Below the pieces are notes generated by a model. The model was not told where the DNA came from and made no database searches. It was given only the letters and a program-made list of their open reading frames with translations. From Mycobacterium paragordonae (GTDB lineage: Bacteria > Actinomycetota > Actinomycetes > Mycobacteriales > Mycobacteriaceae): a DNA stretch of 64,000 bases. This document shows, piece after piece, positions 7,864 through 16,982 of the stretch. The stretch lies in the NCBI RefSeq assembly GCF_003614435.1, contig NZ_CP025547.1:241731-305730 (forward strand), written 5' to 3'. The translations under genes were made by a program, and so were the position numbers. Numbering within the stretch: the stretch's first letter is position 1; each line of letters starts with the position of its first letter.

Positions 7864-9015
7864 CTAAACCAGGTTTGACCACCGAGGCACCATTGGTGGG
7901 CGCTCCAGGAACCGGGGATCGGGGACAATCCCGGCTGCGCCGCGCTCTCCTGCCGCCGCCAACGGGAGTCCACCTAACATGCTGCTCGGCACACCGGAGT
8001 TGGCGGCCGGAGCGGCGCCGAGGTTGGTGCCAGTCAGCGCAGCAGCCGCCTTGGCCGGCACAGAAGCTGTCCAACTCTGCGGTGCCGACAACGACCCGAC
8101 CAATCCGGCTTGCCCCATACCCGCCGATACCGTGCCGGCACCGCCGAAGCCTGCCAGACCGGCCAACCCGGATCCGAGTGGCCCGGTGGCCAACCCTTCG
8201 GCAACGGCTGGTGCGAGTGCGCTGGTGGCCGCCGGCAGCAGACCCTTGAGCTTCTCCCCGGTCGACAGGCCGGCGCTGGCGATCCACGCGGTTGAACTTA
8301 TCGTTGATAGCTCCGGGTTTATCGCACTCAGCATCGAGGACACCGAACCCGACGACAGGGGCGAAGCAAGTTGCTGCAACGCGGTGGGTACGGACGACGT
8401 CAGCTGCGTGAGGACGGCCTGGGTGTCGGTTGCCACCGAAGCGCCCGCGGCCTGGGCGACAGCGGCGCCCTGCGCAGCCAACCCGCTCGGATTGGCGACT
8501 TGCTGAGGCGGCGCGAAAGGCGTCAACGTCGACGCGGCCGCCGACGAACCGGCGTATCCGTACATGGCCATCGCATCTTGGGCCCACATCTGCGCGTACT
8601 GGGCCTCGGTGGCCGCGATCGCCGGCGTGTTCTGCCCGAAGATGTTCGTCACGATCAGGCTCATCAACAAGCTGCGATTGGCCACGATCACCGGTGGTGG
8701 CACGGTCTGCGCGAACGCCGCCTCAAATGCGGCGGCTGCGGCGCGGGCCTGGTCGGCCGCCTGCTCCGCTGCGGTTGCGGTCGTGGTCATCCACATCACA
8801 TACGGCGCAGCTGCCGACGCCATCCAGGTCGCCGCCGGGCCGTACCAGGACAAGGCCGTCAGCCGGGCGATTACCGCGGCGTAAGACGTTGCGGCTAAAC
8901 TCATTTCAACGGCCAGCTCATCCCAGCCGGTCGCGGCGGCCAGCATCGGTCCGGAACCGGGACCCAAATACATCCTGGCCGAATTGATCTCCGGTGGAAG
9001 TGCCCCGAAATCCAT
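7864..9015 (-). CDS. PPE-family protein (SVP-like)
   Basis: This is a PPE protein of 383 residues, exported by type VII secretion together with its PE partner just upstream. The PPE domain covers about residues 1-180: [11 protein letters not shown] start, the YGPAATWM segment and the [17 protein letters not shown] helix region. The C-terminal part contains GSLSAPQSW, close to the GxxSVPxxW motif of the PPE-SVP subgroup but with Ala in place of Val. The end reads [12 protein letters not shown] chose the ATG at 9015 because GAAGGGG lies 7-8 bases before it; an upstream ATG at 9021 is too close to the ribosome site. The PE gene is 28 bp upstream in the same operon. Confidence 0.93.
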   Translation of the reverse strand: MDFGALPPEINSARMYLGPGSGPMLAAATGWDELAVEMSLAATSYAAVIARLTALSWYGPAATWMASAAAPYVMWMTTTATAAEQAADQARAAAAAFEAAFAQTVPPPVIVANRSLLMSLIVTNIFGQNTPAIAATEAQYAQMWAQDAMAMYGYAGSSAAASTLTPFAPPQQVANPSGLAAQGAAVAQAAGASVATDTQAVLTQLTSSVPTALQQLASPLSSGSVSSMLSAINPELSTISSTAWIASAGLSTGEKLKGLLPAATSALAPAVAEGLATGPLGSGLAGLAGFGGAGTVSAGMGQAGLVGSLSAPQSWTASVPAKAAAALTGTNLGAAPAANSGVPSSMLGGLPLAAAGERGAAGIVPDPRFLERPPMVPRWSNLV

Positions 9016-9043
9016 TCGCATACCCCTTCAGCTATGACGCGCG

Positions 9044-9343
9044 TCAGCCGGTCGCGGCCGCATTGGCGGCCTCGGTGACGGCATAGGACCCAGCGCTAGT
9101 CGCCAAGGCGGCAACGAACTGGTCGTGAATTGCTGTGGCCTGGGCAGCCACTGCTTGGTACAGCTGCGCGTGCGCGGCGAACTGGGCCGCGGTCAACGCC
9201 GACACTTCGTCAGCGGCGGCCGGCACCACTGCGGCCGTCGGGACCGCGACCGCCGCCGTTCCGGCTTCCATCGCCGCGCCGATCGTCAGCAGATCGCCGG
9301 CCGCCGACGCCAGCGCTTCCGGATGCGTTGTCACAAACGACAT
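9044..9343 (-). CDS. PE-family protein
   Basis: This is a 99-residue PE protein consisting of the PE domain only: MSFVTTHPEALASAAGDLL, then [22 protein letters not shown] and a C-terminal helix ending AANAAATG. PE domains pair with PPE N-terminal domains as helical heterodimers for ESX export. The YxxxD/E-type secretion signal at the end of the PE helix reads YAVTE here. A strong AAAGGAGAGCAAAC site precedes the ATG. The partner PPE gene follows after 28 bp. Confidence 0.93.
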   Translation of the reverse strand: MSFVTTHPEALASAAGDLLTIGAAMEAGTAAVAVPTAAVVPAAADEVSALTAAQFAAHAQLYQAVAAQATAIHDQFVAALATSAGSYAVTEAANAAATG

Positions 9344-9737
9344 GTTTGCTCTCCTTTAAAGAATGCGGCTCCGCTACCGAAATGTGTTCCCGTGCCATGG
9401 CGGCGGAGGGACCATGTAGGCGCCTTGGAAAGATCAACGGTGCCGCCGGGAATCGTTTCCCGGCGATCGGGGACCTGCAACATCCCTGTGGACAGCGACC
9501 GTCGTCCGCGAGCCTCGGCTAACGCACGAACGAATCGGCCTCGGCGGGCAGGCTCACGGTGCCGTGCTTCCCTCGGCCGCGAGCAACTCAGCAACCCGGG
9601 CGCAGCAGAGTATTTGTATAATTCATCAAATAGTGAATGCATCACATCAGTCGGCTTTAGATCAGGGCGCGGCTACCGCGCGAAAATCGACAGGAACAGA
9701 CGTCACCAGCCGTGTGCCGCACAGCACCAGGGCTTGA
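9344..9737. other. intergenic region upstream of the PE-PPE operon
   Basis: No gene is seen. An AT-rich patch around 9610-9650 (TGTATAATTCATC and a GTGAATGCATCAC near-palindrome) is the best candidate for promoter elements of the PE-PPE operon. No copper-type palindrome occurs here. Confidence 0.4.
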
Positions 9738-9753
9738 CGCTGACCAGTCAGCG
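9738..9753. terminator. hairpin overlapping the stop of lpqS-like copy 2
   Basis: CGCTGAC-ca-GTCAGCG is a perfect 7-bp stem that includes the TGA stop codon of the gene at 9748-10197. It is the strongest of three equivalent hairpins at lpqS-type stops. Confidence 0.5.
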
Positions 9754-10197
9754 ACGAGCTAAGCAGAACCGAGTCAGAAGATCTCGACCGGACAAGATGG
9801 CAACGCGTGGGTGCGGAGGGCTCCGTCCGGCCGGTGCCACCAGCTGTGTCAGCCAGCCCATACCCGCCAGCGCCGCCAAGCCCAGGCCGAGGACGACCAG
9901 CGCGGTCATCACCGCGGCGGGTATCGCATCAATCGCGAATACCTTCGAGGCTTTACAGATTGGCCGCTCCTGCGCAAGCTGCGGCTGATCAGCGCTGGCA
10001 TGGACCGCGAGAGGAAGCGAGGCCACTGACAGTTGTTGCGGCGGCGAAGATGGCGAAGCAGCGGCGCGCACCGGCACGCAGTGACCGATGATGGCCAATG
10101 CCGCGACTGCAGCCGCGACGACTACGGCAAAGCGCAATCGGAACGCTCTGCTCGTTTCTACACGTCGATCATCCGACCACAATCGGATGCTTCTCAT
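9748..10197 (-). CDS. LpqS-like copper-regulon membrane protein, copy 2
   Basis: This is a 149-residue LpqS-family protein. It has an N-terminal helix (RFAVVVAAAVAALAIIGHC), a second membrane segment (VMTALVVLGLGLAALAG) and the diagnostic C-terminus SGRDLLTRFCLARR, which is nearly that of M. tuberculosis LpqS. The central His-rich core of the other copies (SVGxEFxINxDH) is absent and replaced by an SPSSPPQQLSVASL segment, so this copy has diverged. The ATG at 10197 again sits at the end of a copper operator (GGGTATGAG). It is a solo gene between the PE/PPE and PPE-PPW genes, without a cysK2 partner. Confidence 0.8.
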   Translation of the reverse strand: MRSIRLWSDDRRVETSRAFRLRFAVVVAAAVAALAIIGHCVPVRAAASPSSPPQQLSVASLPLAVHASADQPQLAQERPICKASKVFAIDAIPAAVMTALVVLGLGLAALAGMGWLTQLVAPAGRSPPHPRVAILSGRDLLTRFCLARR

Positions 10198-10211
10198 ACC
10201 CACCGAGGGTA
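10197..10211. promoter_or_regulatory. RicR-like copper operator (site 4)
   Basis: Plus strand TACCC-accga-GGGTA. On the minus strand it runs straight into the start codon of lpqS-like copy 2 as GGGTATGAG, the same arrangement as sites 3 and 5. Confidence 0.82.
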
Positions 10212-10460
10212 CACGATACAGCGGCCGGATCACGACATGTTAACCCACATTTGGACAGACGAGTTTTTGAGCTCACCAACACGGGTCCCGGCCGACTGCA
10301 CCTCGCATTCCCGCGCCGGGGTCGGGCTCCCTGCCAGCGCCGACGGCCCCTGATTTTTGGCAAGTCAGCACGTGACAGAGCTTTGTCGAGGTCGAGTTCA
10401 GGATCGTCGGCGAATACTTCAGTCCAGGACAGCAGAGGCTGGTCCGACGACTACCAGGGA

Positions 10461-11945
10461 CTACCGGGAGTGCCACGTCCCCGGAACCATCGGAAGTCGC
10501 GGACTCTGGCCAGACTCCTGACCGCTCAGCGTGGTCAAACCCGCCGCCGCGGGGACCTGCTCCGTGGGTGCGGTGCCGGAAAACCCGACCCGTCCAGCAC
10601 CCTGAATCGAGGCCGACGTCGATGTCCCCAACTCATCAACCGGCTCCTCCCAGGTCGCAGTGACCTCAATATTCATATTCATGTACTCATCGCCGCAACC
10701 GGTCACCTTTTCGCGCTGGCGACGCCGCGCCCGCCTGTGCTCGCGCTCGGTCGCCGCGGAGGCAACCCCACCTGCTTCAGCCGCCTTATTCTTGGTACTT
10801 GCACTGGCACTGGTGCTCATTGTGGAACCGGATCCGAACCGTGGACCCCCTATCACGTAGGGGAAGGCCACACCCTGTGCGCCGGCCGGCGGTGGTGGCG
10901 CGGCGGACGCAGAAGTTGCGGGCGCGGGCGTCGACGTGGACGGGGACGCAGGTGCCGAGGCACCAGAAGTCGCCGCGCCAGACGCGGTTGAGGTGGGGGC
11001 GAGGGCCGCCGCTTGGGGCTGGGCCGGGGGGGACAGCGGTTCGGCGGCGCTGACATCCGCCGGAATTGCAGCCAACGTGGCAAGGCCACTGACTGCACCC
11101 ATGCCGCTGACCGCTCCGAGGCCGGCGGTCGGGACGCCCAGAGCGATCGCCAGAAACTGTGGAGATTGAACCAAATAGGAAACGATCACTTGCACGTGGA
11201 ACATGAAGTCCGCTTCCATCAGAGCAAGGACGCCGGGCACCTGCGCCGGATTTGTCAGCAGGGTGTTTATCAGATCGGGTATTTGTTCGCTGAGCTCGGT
11301 TCCCCAGTTGGAGTAGAACTGGGGGTCGGTCGGGCATGGAATGTCTTCGAGTTCACCGGTCCAGGGATCAATCCTGGTGCCGGCGCTGCACCGGGCGTTG
11401 CCGTCGGGCTGGTAAATTTGCGGGGCCGATGTGGTGGTCGGGATCGACGCCACGGCGGCGTCCGCGAACGCCTGATAGGTACTCATTGTTGTGGCGGCAA
11501 GGATCCACATTCGCACGTAATCCGCCTCGTTGAGAGCGATCGGAATGGTGTTGATGCCGAAGAAATTCGTTGCGACCAGCACCGCGTTAGTCGCGTGGTT
11601 TGCGGCCAGCTCGGTCAAAGTCGGCATCGCCGCTACGGCGGCGGAGTACGCCGCGGCGGCGGATTCTTGTCTGGCGCCCGCTTCGGCAGTGTTGTTGCTG
11701 GCTTGAATCAGCCAAGCCAGATAGGGCGTATGCGCGGACACGTAGGAGTTGCCACTGCTTCCTCCCCAGGCATCGGCCTGCACCACGCTGAGCACCGCCG
11801 TCAGCTCGCCAGCGGCCGCGGCGTACTCGCTGCTCAGCGCCGACCATGCCGCAGCCGCTTCCATCATCGGCCCAGGCCCGGGGCCGCTGCTGATCAACGC
11901 CGAATGCACCTCAGGGGGCACAGCTATCCAAAGTGGGGCCGTCAC
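10461..11945 (-). CDS. PPE-PPW subfamily protein
   Basis: This is a 494-residue PPE protein. The PPE domain covers residues 1-175 ([18 protein letters not shown] start, [27 protein letters not shown]). Residues 180-215 carry a two-Cys insert (NARCSAGTR then EDIPCPTDP). A Ser/Ala/Pro-rich linker with a basic patch [11 protein letters not shown] lies around residues 310-430. The C-terminus has both PPW signatures: GFSGT and the PxxPxxW motif PMVPGTW. The start is a GTG whose last two bases lie in the stop codon of the 60-residue gene upstream (GTGA), so translation is probably coupled. The promoter region includes a Fur-type box at 12165, suggesting zinc- or iron-dependent expression. Confidence 0.9.
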   Translation of the reverse strand: MTAPLWIAVPPEVHSALISSGPGPGPMMEAAAAWSALSSEYAAAAGELTAVLSVVQADAWGGSSGNSYVSAHTPYLAWLIQASNNTAEAGARQESAAAAYSAAVAAMPTLTELAANHATNAVLVATNFFGINTIPIALNEADYVRMWILAATTMSTYQAFADAAVASIPTTTSAPQIYQPDGNARCSAGTRIDPWTGELEDIPCPTDPQFYSNWGTELSEQIPDLINTLLTNPAQVPGVLALMEADFMFHVQVIVSYLVQSPQFLAIALGVPTAGLGAVSGMGAVSGLATLAAIPADVSAAEPLSPPAQPQAAALAPTSTASGAATSGASAPASPSTSTPAPATSASAAPPPPAGAQGVAFPYVIGGPRFGSGSTMSTSASASTKNKAAEAGGVASAATEREHRRARRRQREKVTGCGDEYMNMNIEVTATWEEPVDELGTSTSASIQGAGRVGFSGTAPTEQVPAAAGLTTLSGQESGQSPRLPMVPGTWHSR

Positions 11946-12124
11946 AGTACGCCGCCACGATGTAACTCCGGCGGATAAGCCAATGCAGAGCTCAACGGTG
12001 GCCGGTTCCCCCCATTAGCCGGCTGCGCCGTGCGGAACACCGCCGTACGTATCGTCACGACATGGTCATCCGCTGCCAATGCGACCACTGACTGTAGCGG
12101 GCACCGCAGCGCCACCATCGGCAT
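11942..12124 (-). CDS. 60-residue protein translationally coupled to the PPE-PPW gene
   Basis: This short gene has a very good ribosome site: TTAAAGGAGCG precedes ATG CCG ATG, so the true start may be the second ATG at 12118. It ends in VL-stop with a GTGA overlap onto the PPE-PPW start. The product contains one Cys near the N-terminus ([12 protein letters not shown]) and a [12 protein letters not shown] segment, and matches no family I know. Position, overlap and ribosome site argue that it is really translated, perhaps as a coupling leader. It lies between the Fur-type box and the PPE gene. Confidence 0.5.
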   Translation of the reverse strand: MPMVALRCPLQSVVALAADDHVVTIRTAVFRTAQPANGGNRPPLSSALAYPPELHRGGVL

Positions 12125-12164
12125 CGCTCCTTTAACCGCTGAGGGCACCGCCCCGCACGTTAAT

Positions 12165-12183
12165 GATAATGATAATCATTAGT
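12165..12183. promoter_or_regulatory. Fur/Zur-type box
   Basis: GATAATGATAATCATTAGT agrees at 17 of 19 positions with the classical Fur box GATAATGATAATCATTATC. It is surrounded by further AT repeats in an otherwise GC-rich region. It lies 41 bp upstream of the 60-residue gene and PPE-PPW operon (minus strand) and 104 bp upstream of lpqS on the other strand. In mycobacteria the relevant Fur-superfamily regulators are Zur (FurB) and FurA. Confidence 0.7.
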
Positions 12184-12272
12184 AATACACCATGGGCCTG
12201 TCGATGCGCCAGACGATGTTCGACAGCCTTTTCGTGACCTTGTCGCCCCTTGCCACCCACTCGACTCGCCTG

Positions 12273-12287
12273 TACCCTCAGGGGGTA
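12273..12287. promoter_or_regulatory. RicR-like copper operator (site 5)
   Basis: TACCC-tcagg-GGGTA followed by TGGGG, so the last A of the palindrome is the first base of the lpqS ATG. This is the main operator of the lpqS-cysK2-MFS-mmcO cluster. Confidence 0.85.
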
Positions 12288-12811
12288 TGGGGTACGAAAC
12301 GGTGTGGGCGGACGCGATGTCCCAGCACGGCCGCCTGTCGTCGACGCGGCACCGATCCCATTGCTACGCTGTAAGCACTGTGAGCGGATCAAAGGCGTGC
12401 CCGCGGCCGTGGTGGCAATTCACCGCGGCCTTGGCTGCCGCTGTTGCCGCCGTCGCGGTGTGGATCCTTGTTCTCGGACACGCCGAAGTGCGACATGGGC
12501 CTGCTACCCCCCATCCCTCCCACCGCTCCCACGTTCTAGTAAGTCCACTCGGTGGCGAATACACAATCAACAGCGATCACGCGCACCTAGAAAGCCCCTC
12601 GGTAGCCCATAACGAGGCGTTCATGACCGCCGTGCTGCCCAACGCGCCCGTTACCACCATGGCGGCTTTGAGCGTGCTCATAGCAGTGGTAGCTGCCGCG
12701 GGGTTGTTCGGGCGGCATGTGATATCGGGTGGTCGCGGTCCGCCGCGTGGCGTCGCTGCCATTTTGACCGGTCAAGATCTCTTGACGCGGTTGTGCTCTT
12801 CTCGTCGCTGA
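12287..12811 (+). CDS. lpqS: LpqS, copper-regulon membrane protein (main locus)
   Basis: This is a 174-residue LpqS orthologue judged by context: lpqS, cysK2, the MFS gene and mmcO are neighbours in M. tuberculosis (Rv0847-Rv0849 and Rv0846c). Features include a 45-residue N-terminal extension with CxC-poor hydrophilic sequence, and a membrane helix near residues 46-66 (FTAALAAAVAAVAVWILVL). The His-rich core is HPSHRSHVLVSPLGGEYTI then NSDHAHL. A second hydrophobic segment lies near residue 125-145, and the C-terminus is TGQDLLTRLCSSRR. There is no lipobox. The start ATG belongs to the GGGTATG half-site. If it is used, the message is leaderless; the alternative downstream GTG at 12381 lacks a ribosome site. 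Confidence 0.83.
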   Translation: MGYETVWADAMSQHGRLSSTRHRSHCYAVSTVSGSKACPRPWWQFTAALAAAVAAVAVWILVLGHAEVRHGPATPHPSHRSHVLVSPLGGEYTINSDHAHLESPSVAHNEAFMTAVLPNAPVTTMAALSVLIAVVAAAGLFGRHVISGGRGPPRGVAAILTGQDLLTRLCSSRR

Positions 12812-12821
12812 CTGGGTAGCG
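12806..12821. terminator. hairpin at the lpqS stop codon
   Basis: CGCT-gactgggt-AGCG spans the TGA stop. It is the weakest of the three related hairpins, having only four stem pairs. Confidence 0.3.
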
Positions 12822-12912
12822 CCAGGTCGTCTGTGCACTGTCACGACGGCCGGTGGCCGCTTCCCTTGTCAATGGCTGCGCCAGCGGCCTCTCGCTAGAA
12901 AGCGACGATCGC

Positions 12913-14082
12913 ATGAACAACAACTCTGCTCGTTCCTCGAACTCTCTGGAATCCCGTCTGCCCTGCAATTCCCGGTCGCTGACGTTGGTGGACCGGCCTC
13001 TCAGCCCCGCACAATGCCCGCCCGTGCCGGGAAGCCACCGTCAGCCGGCCGGGCTGGTGGGCAACACCCCGGTACTGCGGATCTCAGAACCGCTGACTGC
13101 CGCAGATCGCGGCTTCTGGGCCAAATTGGAAGGCTTCAATCCCGGCGGCAGTATGAAGGACCGGCCCGCAGTGCACATGGTTGAACGCGCCCGTGCCCGC
13201 GGTGAACTGCGTCCGGGAGCCCGCATCGTGGAATCCACCAGCGGATCCCTGGGCCTGGGGCTGGCGCTGGCCGGCATGGTGTACCGGCACCCGGTCACGG
13301 TGGTAACCGACCCGGGCATGGAGCCCATCGTGCAGAACATGCTGCGCGCCTACGGCGCCGAGGTTGACGTGGTCACCGAGCCCCACCCGGTCGGCGGATG
13401 GCAGCAGGCCCGCAAGGACCGTATTGCGCAGCTGCTGGCCGCTGACCCCGACGCGTGGTGCCCCAACCAGTACAACAACCCCGAGAACGTGGACGCCTAC
13501 CGTCCGCTGGCCCTGGAGCTGCTCGACCAGCTTGGTCGCATCGATGTGTTGGTGTGCTCGGTGGGTACCGGCGGGCACTCGGCGGGAGTGGCACGGGTGC
13601 TGCGCGAGGCGAACCCGGATCTGAAGGTGATCGGTGTGGACACCGTCGGCTCGACGATCTTCGGTCAACCCGCGGCCACCCGGTTGATGCGGGGTCTGGG
13701 GTCGAGCATCTACCCGCGCAATGTCGACTATGCGGCGTTTGACGAGGTGCACTGGGTGGCACCGGCCGAGGCGGTGTGGGCGGCGCGTGCCCTGGCAGCC
13801 ACCCACCACGCCAGCGGCGGCTGGAGTGTGGGAGCCGTCGGTTTGGTGGCCGGGTGGGCCGCGCGGACCATGCCCGCCGAGACCACCATCGCCGCGGTTT
13901 TCCCCGACGGACCGCAACGCTATTTCGACACCATCTACAACGACAATTACTGCCGCGAGCACGGCCTGCTCGACCAGTTACCGCCCGAAGAGCCGGCCGT
14001 CATCGACCACCCGACCGACCAGGTCGTGCAGTCCTGGACCCGGTGCGCCACCGTAGTGGATCCCACCGGAGCGATGCAGTAA
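12913..14082 (+). CDS. cysK2: CysK2, S-sulfocysteine synthase-type PLP enzyme
   Basis: This is a fold-type II PLP enzyme of the cysteine-synthase superfamily, 389 residues from the chosen ATG (an in-frame ATG at 12853 is possible). M. tuberculosis CysK2 uses O-phosphoserine and thiosulfate to give S-sulfocysteine. Motifs are [10 protein letters not shown] near residue 43, the Schiff-base lysine in [24 protein letters not shown], the glycine loop [15 protein letters not shown], and [20 protein letters not shown]. Unlike in the 5966 paralogue the lysine motif is complete. Its stop TAA overlaps the ATG of the MFS gene (TAATG), so the two are translationally coupled. It probably responds to copper through the lpqS operator upstream. 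Confidence 0.93.
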   Translation: MNNNSARSSNSLESRLPCNSRSLTLVDRPLSPAQCPPVPGSHRQPAGLVGNTPVLRISEPLTAADRGFWAKLEGFNPGGSMKDRPAVHMVERARARGELRPGARIVESTSGSLGLGLALAGMVYRHPVTVVTDPGMEPIVQNMLRAYGAEVDVVTEPHPVGGWQQARKDRIAQLLAADPDAWCPNQYNNPENVDAYRPLALELLDQLGRIDVLVCSVGTGGHSAGVARVLREANPDLKVIGVDTVGSTIFGQPAATRLMRGLGSSIYPRNVDYAAFDEVHWVAPAEAVWAARALAATHHASGGWSVGAVGLVAGWAARTMPAETTIAAVFPDGPQRYFDTIYNDNYCREHGLLDQLPPEEPAVIDHPTDQVVQSWTRCATVVDPTGAMQ

Positions 14083-15383
14083 TGCAATTGCTGACGCAAT
14101 TCCGCAGCTTCGACCGGCCCAGCCGGATGCTGATGATCAACCAGTTCGGCATCAACCTCGGTTTCTACATGTTGATGCCGTACCTGGCGGCCTACCTCGC
14201 CGGCCCACTCGGGCTGGCGGGGTGGGCTGTTGGGCTCGTCTTGGGTGTCCGCAACTTCTCCCAACAGGGCATGTTCATTGTCGGCGGCACGCTGGCAGAC
14301 CGGATCGGCTACAAACCGTTGATCGTGGTTGGCTGTTTGCTTCGAACGGGCGGCTTCGCGTTGCTGATCTTCGCGCATTCGTTGCCGGTCGTATTGATCG
14401 CCTCGGCTGCCACGGGCTTCGCCGGAGCGTTGTTCAACCCCGCGGTGCGTGCATATCTCGCCGCCGATTCACGTGAGCGCCGTGTGGAAGCATTCGCGGT
14501 ATTCAACATCTTCTACCAGGCTGGAATTCTGCTGGGTCCGTTGGTCGGAGTTCTGCTGGTAGCCATCGACTTCCGCGTCACCGCCGGAGGCGCCGCGGCG
14601 ATCTTTGCGGTACTGACCGTGGCGCAGTTGCTAGCGCTGCCGCAACACAGCGCTGATCCGACGCCCGAGAAAACATCGATTTTCGATGACTGGCGAGTCG
14701 TCCTGGGAAACCGGTCCTTTCTGCTGTTCGCCGCCGCGATGATCGGCTCCTACGTGTTGTCCTTCCAGGTCTACCTCGCCCTGCCACTCCAGGCAGCGCT
14801 GTTGACCAAGCGCTACCAAACGCTACTGGTGGCGGCGATCTTCGTCGTTTCTGGCCTGGTGGCGGTCGCCGGACAGCTGCGCATCACTCGCTGGTTCGCC
14901 GCGCGGTGGGGTCCCGGTCGCAGCCTGGCCGTCGGGTTGGGTGTCCTGGCGGCCTCCTTCTTGCCGCTGATAGCCGTCCCCAACGGGTCTCGACTTGGGA
15001 TCGTCGCGGCTATCGCCGCGCTGCTGGCGACAGCCGCCATGCTGGCCGTCGGCTCGGCCGCGGTCTTCCCGTTCGAAATGGACACCGTCATGGCTCTGGC
15101 CGGAGGCCGGCTCGTGGCTACGCATTACGGCTTCTACAACACCATCGTCGGAGTGGGGATCCTCGCCGGCAACCTGGCTACCGGTTGGGCAATGGGTGCA
15201 GCGCGTCAGGCCGGAGCCGACGAACTGGTATGGGCCGGGCTGTTCATCATCGGTCTACTCGCAGCTTTGGCTCTGCGCGTCCTGGACCGCAACCAGCACC
15301 TCCAGCCCCGGGCAACTCAAGACTGCGCGACCGGGCCAGCCGGCGCTGCGCAGTCCCCTGCAGTTCAGCGGGAAAGATCTTGA
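14082..15383 (+). CDS. MFS transporter (Rv0849-type)
   Basis: This is a 433-residue major facilitator with about 12 membrane segments. It corresponds by gene order and sequence character to M. tuberculosis Rv0849. The N-terminus [20 protein letters not shown] leads into helix 1, and the loop 2-3 motif appears as GTLADRIGYKPLIV. Substrate is unknown; coupling to cysK2 suggests a sulfur amino acid, S-sulfocysteine or a related thiol. The frame is open upstream to 13776 inside cysK2, but the ATG at 14082, overlapping the cysK2 stop, is the natural start. mmcO follows after 81 bp. Confidence 0.93.
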   Translation: MQLLTQFRSFDRPSRMLMINQFGINLGFYMLMPYLAAYLAGPLGLAGWAVGLVLGVRNFSQQGMFIVGGTLADRIGYKPLIVVGCLLRTGGFALLIFAHSLPVVLIASAATGFAGALFNPAVRAYLAADSRERRVEAFAVFNIFYQAGILLGPLVGVLLVAIDFRVTAGGAAAIFAVLTVAQLLALPQHSADPTPEKTSIFDDWRVVLGNRSFLLFAAAMIGSYVLSFQVYLALPLQAALLTKRYQTLLVAAIFVVSGLVAVAGQLRITRWFAARWGPGRSLAVGLGVLAASFLPLIAVPNGSRLGIVAAIAALLATAAMLAVGSAAVFPFEMDTVMALAGGRLVATHYGFYNTIVGVGILAGNLATGWAMGAARQAGADELVWAGLFIIGLLAALALRVLDRNQHLQPRATQDCATGPAGAAQSPAVQRERS

Positions 15384-15464
15384 GCACGACGCTGCTCGCC
15401 ACACCGCGGGGTCAGAGCTCGAAAACGTGCGTGGCTGCAGACGTGGCAAACGACCGAGGAAGGA

Positions 15465-16982
15465 ATGGTGACCCTCGCAGTGCGCAATGACGTCCTACTC
15501 AATCGGCGCACATTCGTCGCCGCTTCAATCGCCGGCGCGGCCGGGCTTGCGCTTGCGTCATGCGGGCGAAGCGATCGCGCTCCCAACCTGCAGCAAGCCA
15601 TTTACGCGGTCGAAAAAGCCCGTCCCCACACGGGACGAACCGTCACCGCCACCCTGACCGCCCAACCGGCGTCCGTAGATCTCGGCGGTCCGATCGCGAG
15701 AACACTGCTTTACGGCGACGCCCTGCCCGGCCCGCTGATTCGCGCCAATGTCGGAGACGAACTGGCCGTTACGGTCAGGAACCGGCTCGGCGACGCCACC
15801 TCGGTGCACTGGCACGGCATCGCGTTGCGTAACGACATGGACGGCGCCATCCCTTCAACCCCCGATATCGCCGCCAACAGCGACTTCACCTATCGATTTT
15901 CCACGCCGCACCCCGGCACCTACTGGGCCCACCCGCATGCCGGAATGCAGACCGACTACGGGCTCTACCTGCCGGTGATCATCGACGACCCCGCCGATCG
16001 AGGCAGCTACGACGCCGAATGGATCGTCGTCCTCGACGACTGGACCGACGGCGTCGGAAAGAATCCTCAACAAATATTTGACGAACTCAAGGGCTCTCGA
16101 ATGCCGGCCCACGGGCCCAGCGCGCAAGAGATGCCAGGAATGTCCGCAGTGGGTAGCAGTGCATTGTTAGGCGGAGACTCCGGCGACATCGATTATCCGT
16201 ACTACTTGGTCAATGGGCGGGTTGCGGGAGCACCGACCACCTTCGACGCGAAGCCGGGCCAGCGTATTCGCATCCGCATCATCAATGCCGGCGCCGACAC
16301 CGCCTTCCGCGTGGCGTTGGCAGGCCACGTCATGACGGTGACCCACACCGATGGTTTCCCAGTTACGCCGACCGACACCGACGCTTTGCTGGTCGGTATG
16401 GCGGAACGCTATGACGTCGTCGTCACCGTCGGCGACGGGGTTTTCCCGCTGATAGCAATGCCTGAAGGCAAACCAGCGACACCCGGGCGCGCGCTGCTAA
16501 AGACCGCCGGCGGCACCCCACCCGACGTCAACTTCGCGCCTCCCGAACTCAACGGCAGAATCGGCACCGTCGACACCTTCTCCGCCCCATCGTCCGCCAG
16601 TTTGGGTTCAGCGCAATCGGAGGTGAACCTGGCTTTGGAACTCACCGGCTCCATGACGAAATACGACTGGTCGATCAACAGCAAGCCTTACCCCGACAGT
16701 CCTCCGGTGAGCGTCAAACAGGGCCAGCGAGCCACCCTAGCCTTCACCAACTCGACCATGATGTACCACCCGATGCACCTGCACGGTCACACTTTTCAGG
16801 TGATCAAGTCCGACGGCAGCCTGGGCGCACGCAAAGACACCGTCATCGTGCTGCCCAAACAGAAACTCAACGCTGTTCTGATCGCCGACAACCCCGGCAC
16901 CTGGATGCTCCACTGCCACCATGGCTATCACCTAGAAGCCGGAATGATGACCACGCTCAACTACACCTCTTACTCGACCTGA
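15465..16982 (+). CDS. mmcO: MmcO, mycobacterial multicopper oxidase (TAT lipoprotein)
   Basis: This is a periplasmic multicopper oxidase of 505 residues. M. tuberculosis MmcO (Rv0846c) oxidises Cu(I) and protects against copper. The N-terminus has a twin-arginine signal NRRTFVAASIAGAAGLALA and lipobox cysteine LASC, so it is probably an anchored lipoprotein. The three cupredoxin domains carry all copper ligands: VHWHG (residue about 110), WAHPH (about 150), HPMHLHGH (about 436) and the HCHHGYHLEAGM type 1/type 3 cluster at the C-terminus. Start: GAGGAAGGA abuts ATG GTG, so the GTG one codon later is an equal candidate. In M. tuberculosis mmcO is divergent from lpqS; here it is the last gene of the same-strand cluster, a rearranged order. 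Confidence 0.96.
   Translation: MVTLAVRNDVLLNRRTFVAASIAGAAGLALASCGRSDRAPNLQQAIYAVEKARPHTGRTVTATLTAQPASVDLGGPIARTLLYGDALPGPLIRANVGDELAVTVRNRLGDATSVHWHGIALRNDMDGAIPSTPDIAANSDFTYRFSTPHPGTYWAHPHAGMQTDYGLYLPVIIDDPADRGSYDAEWIVVLDDWTDGVGKNPQQIFDELKGSRMPAHGPSAQEMPGMSAVGSSALLGGDSGDIDYPYYLVNGRVAGAPTTFDAKPGQRIRIRIINAGADTAFRVALAGHVMTVTHTDGFPVTPTDTDALLVGMAERYDVVVTVGDGVFPLIAMPEGKPATPGRALLKTAGGTPPDVNFAPPELNGRIGTVDTFSAPSSASLGSAQSEVNLALELTGSMTKYDWSINSKPYPDSPPVSVKQGQRATLAFTNSTMMYHPMHLHGHTFQVIKSDGSLGARKDTVIVLPKQKLNAVLIADNPGTWMLHCHHGYHLEAGMMTTLNYTSYST

Noticed and set aside
13776..14081. Upstream extension of the MFS gene
   Set aside because: The extension lies inside cysK2; the ATG at 14082 overlapping the cysK2 stop is a normal coupled start.
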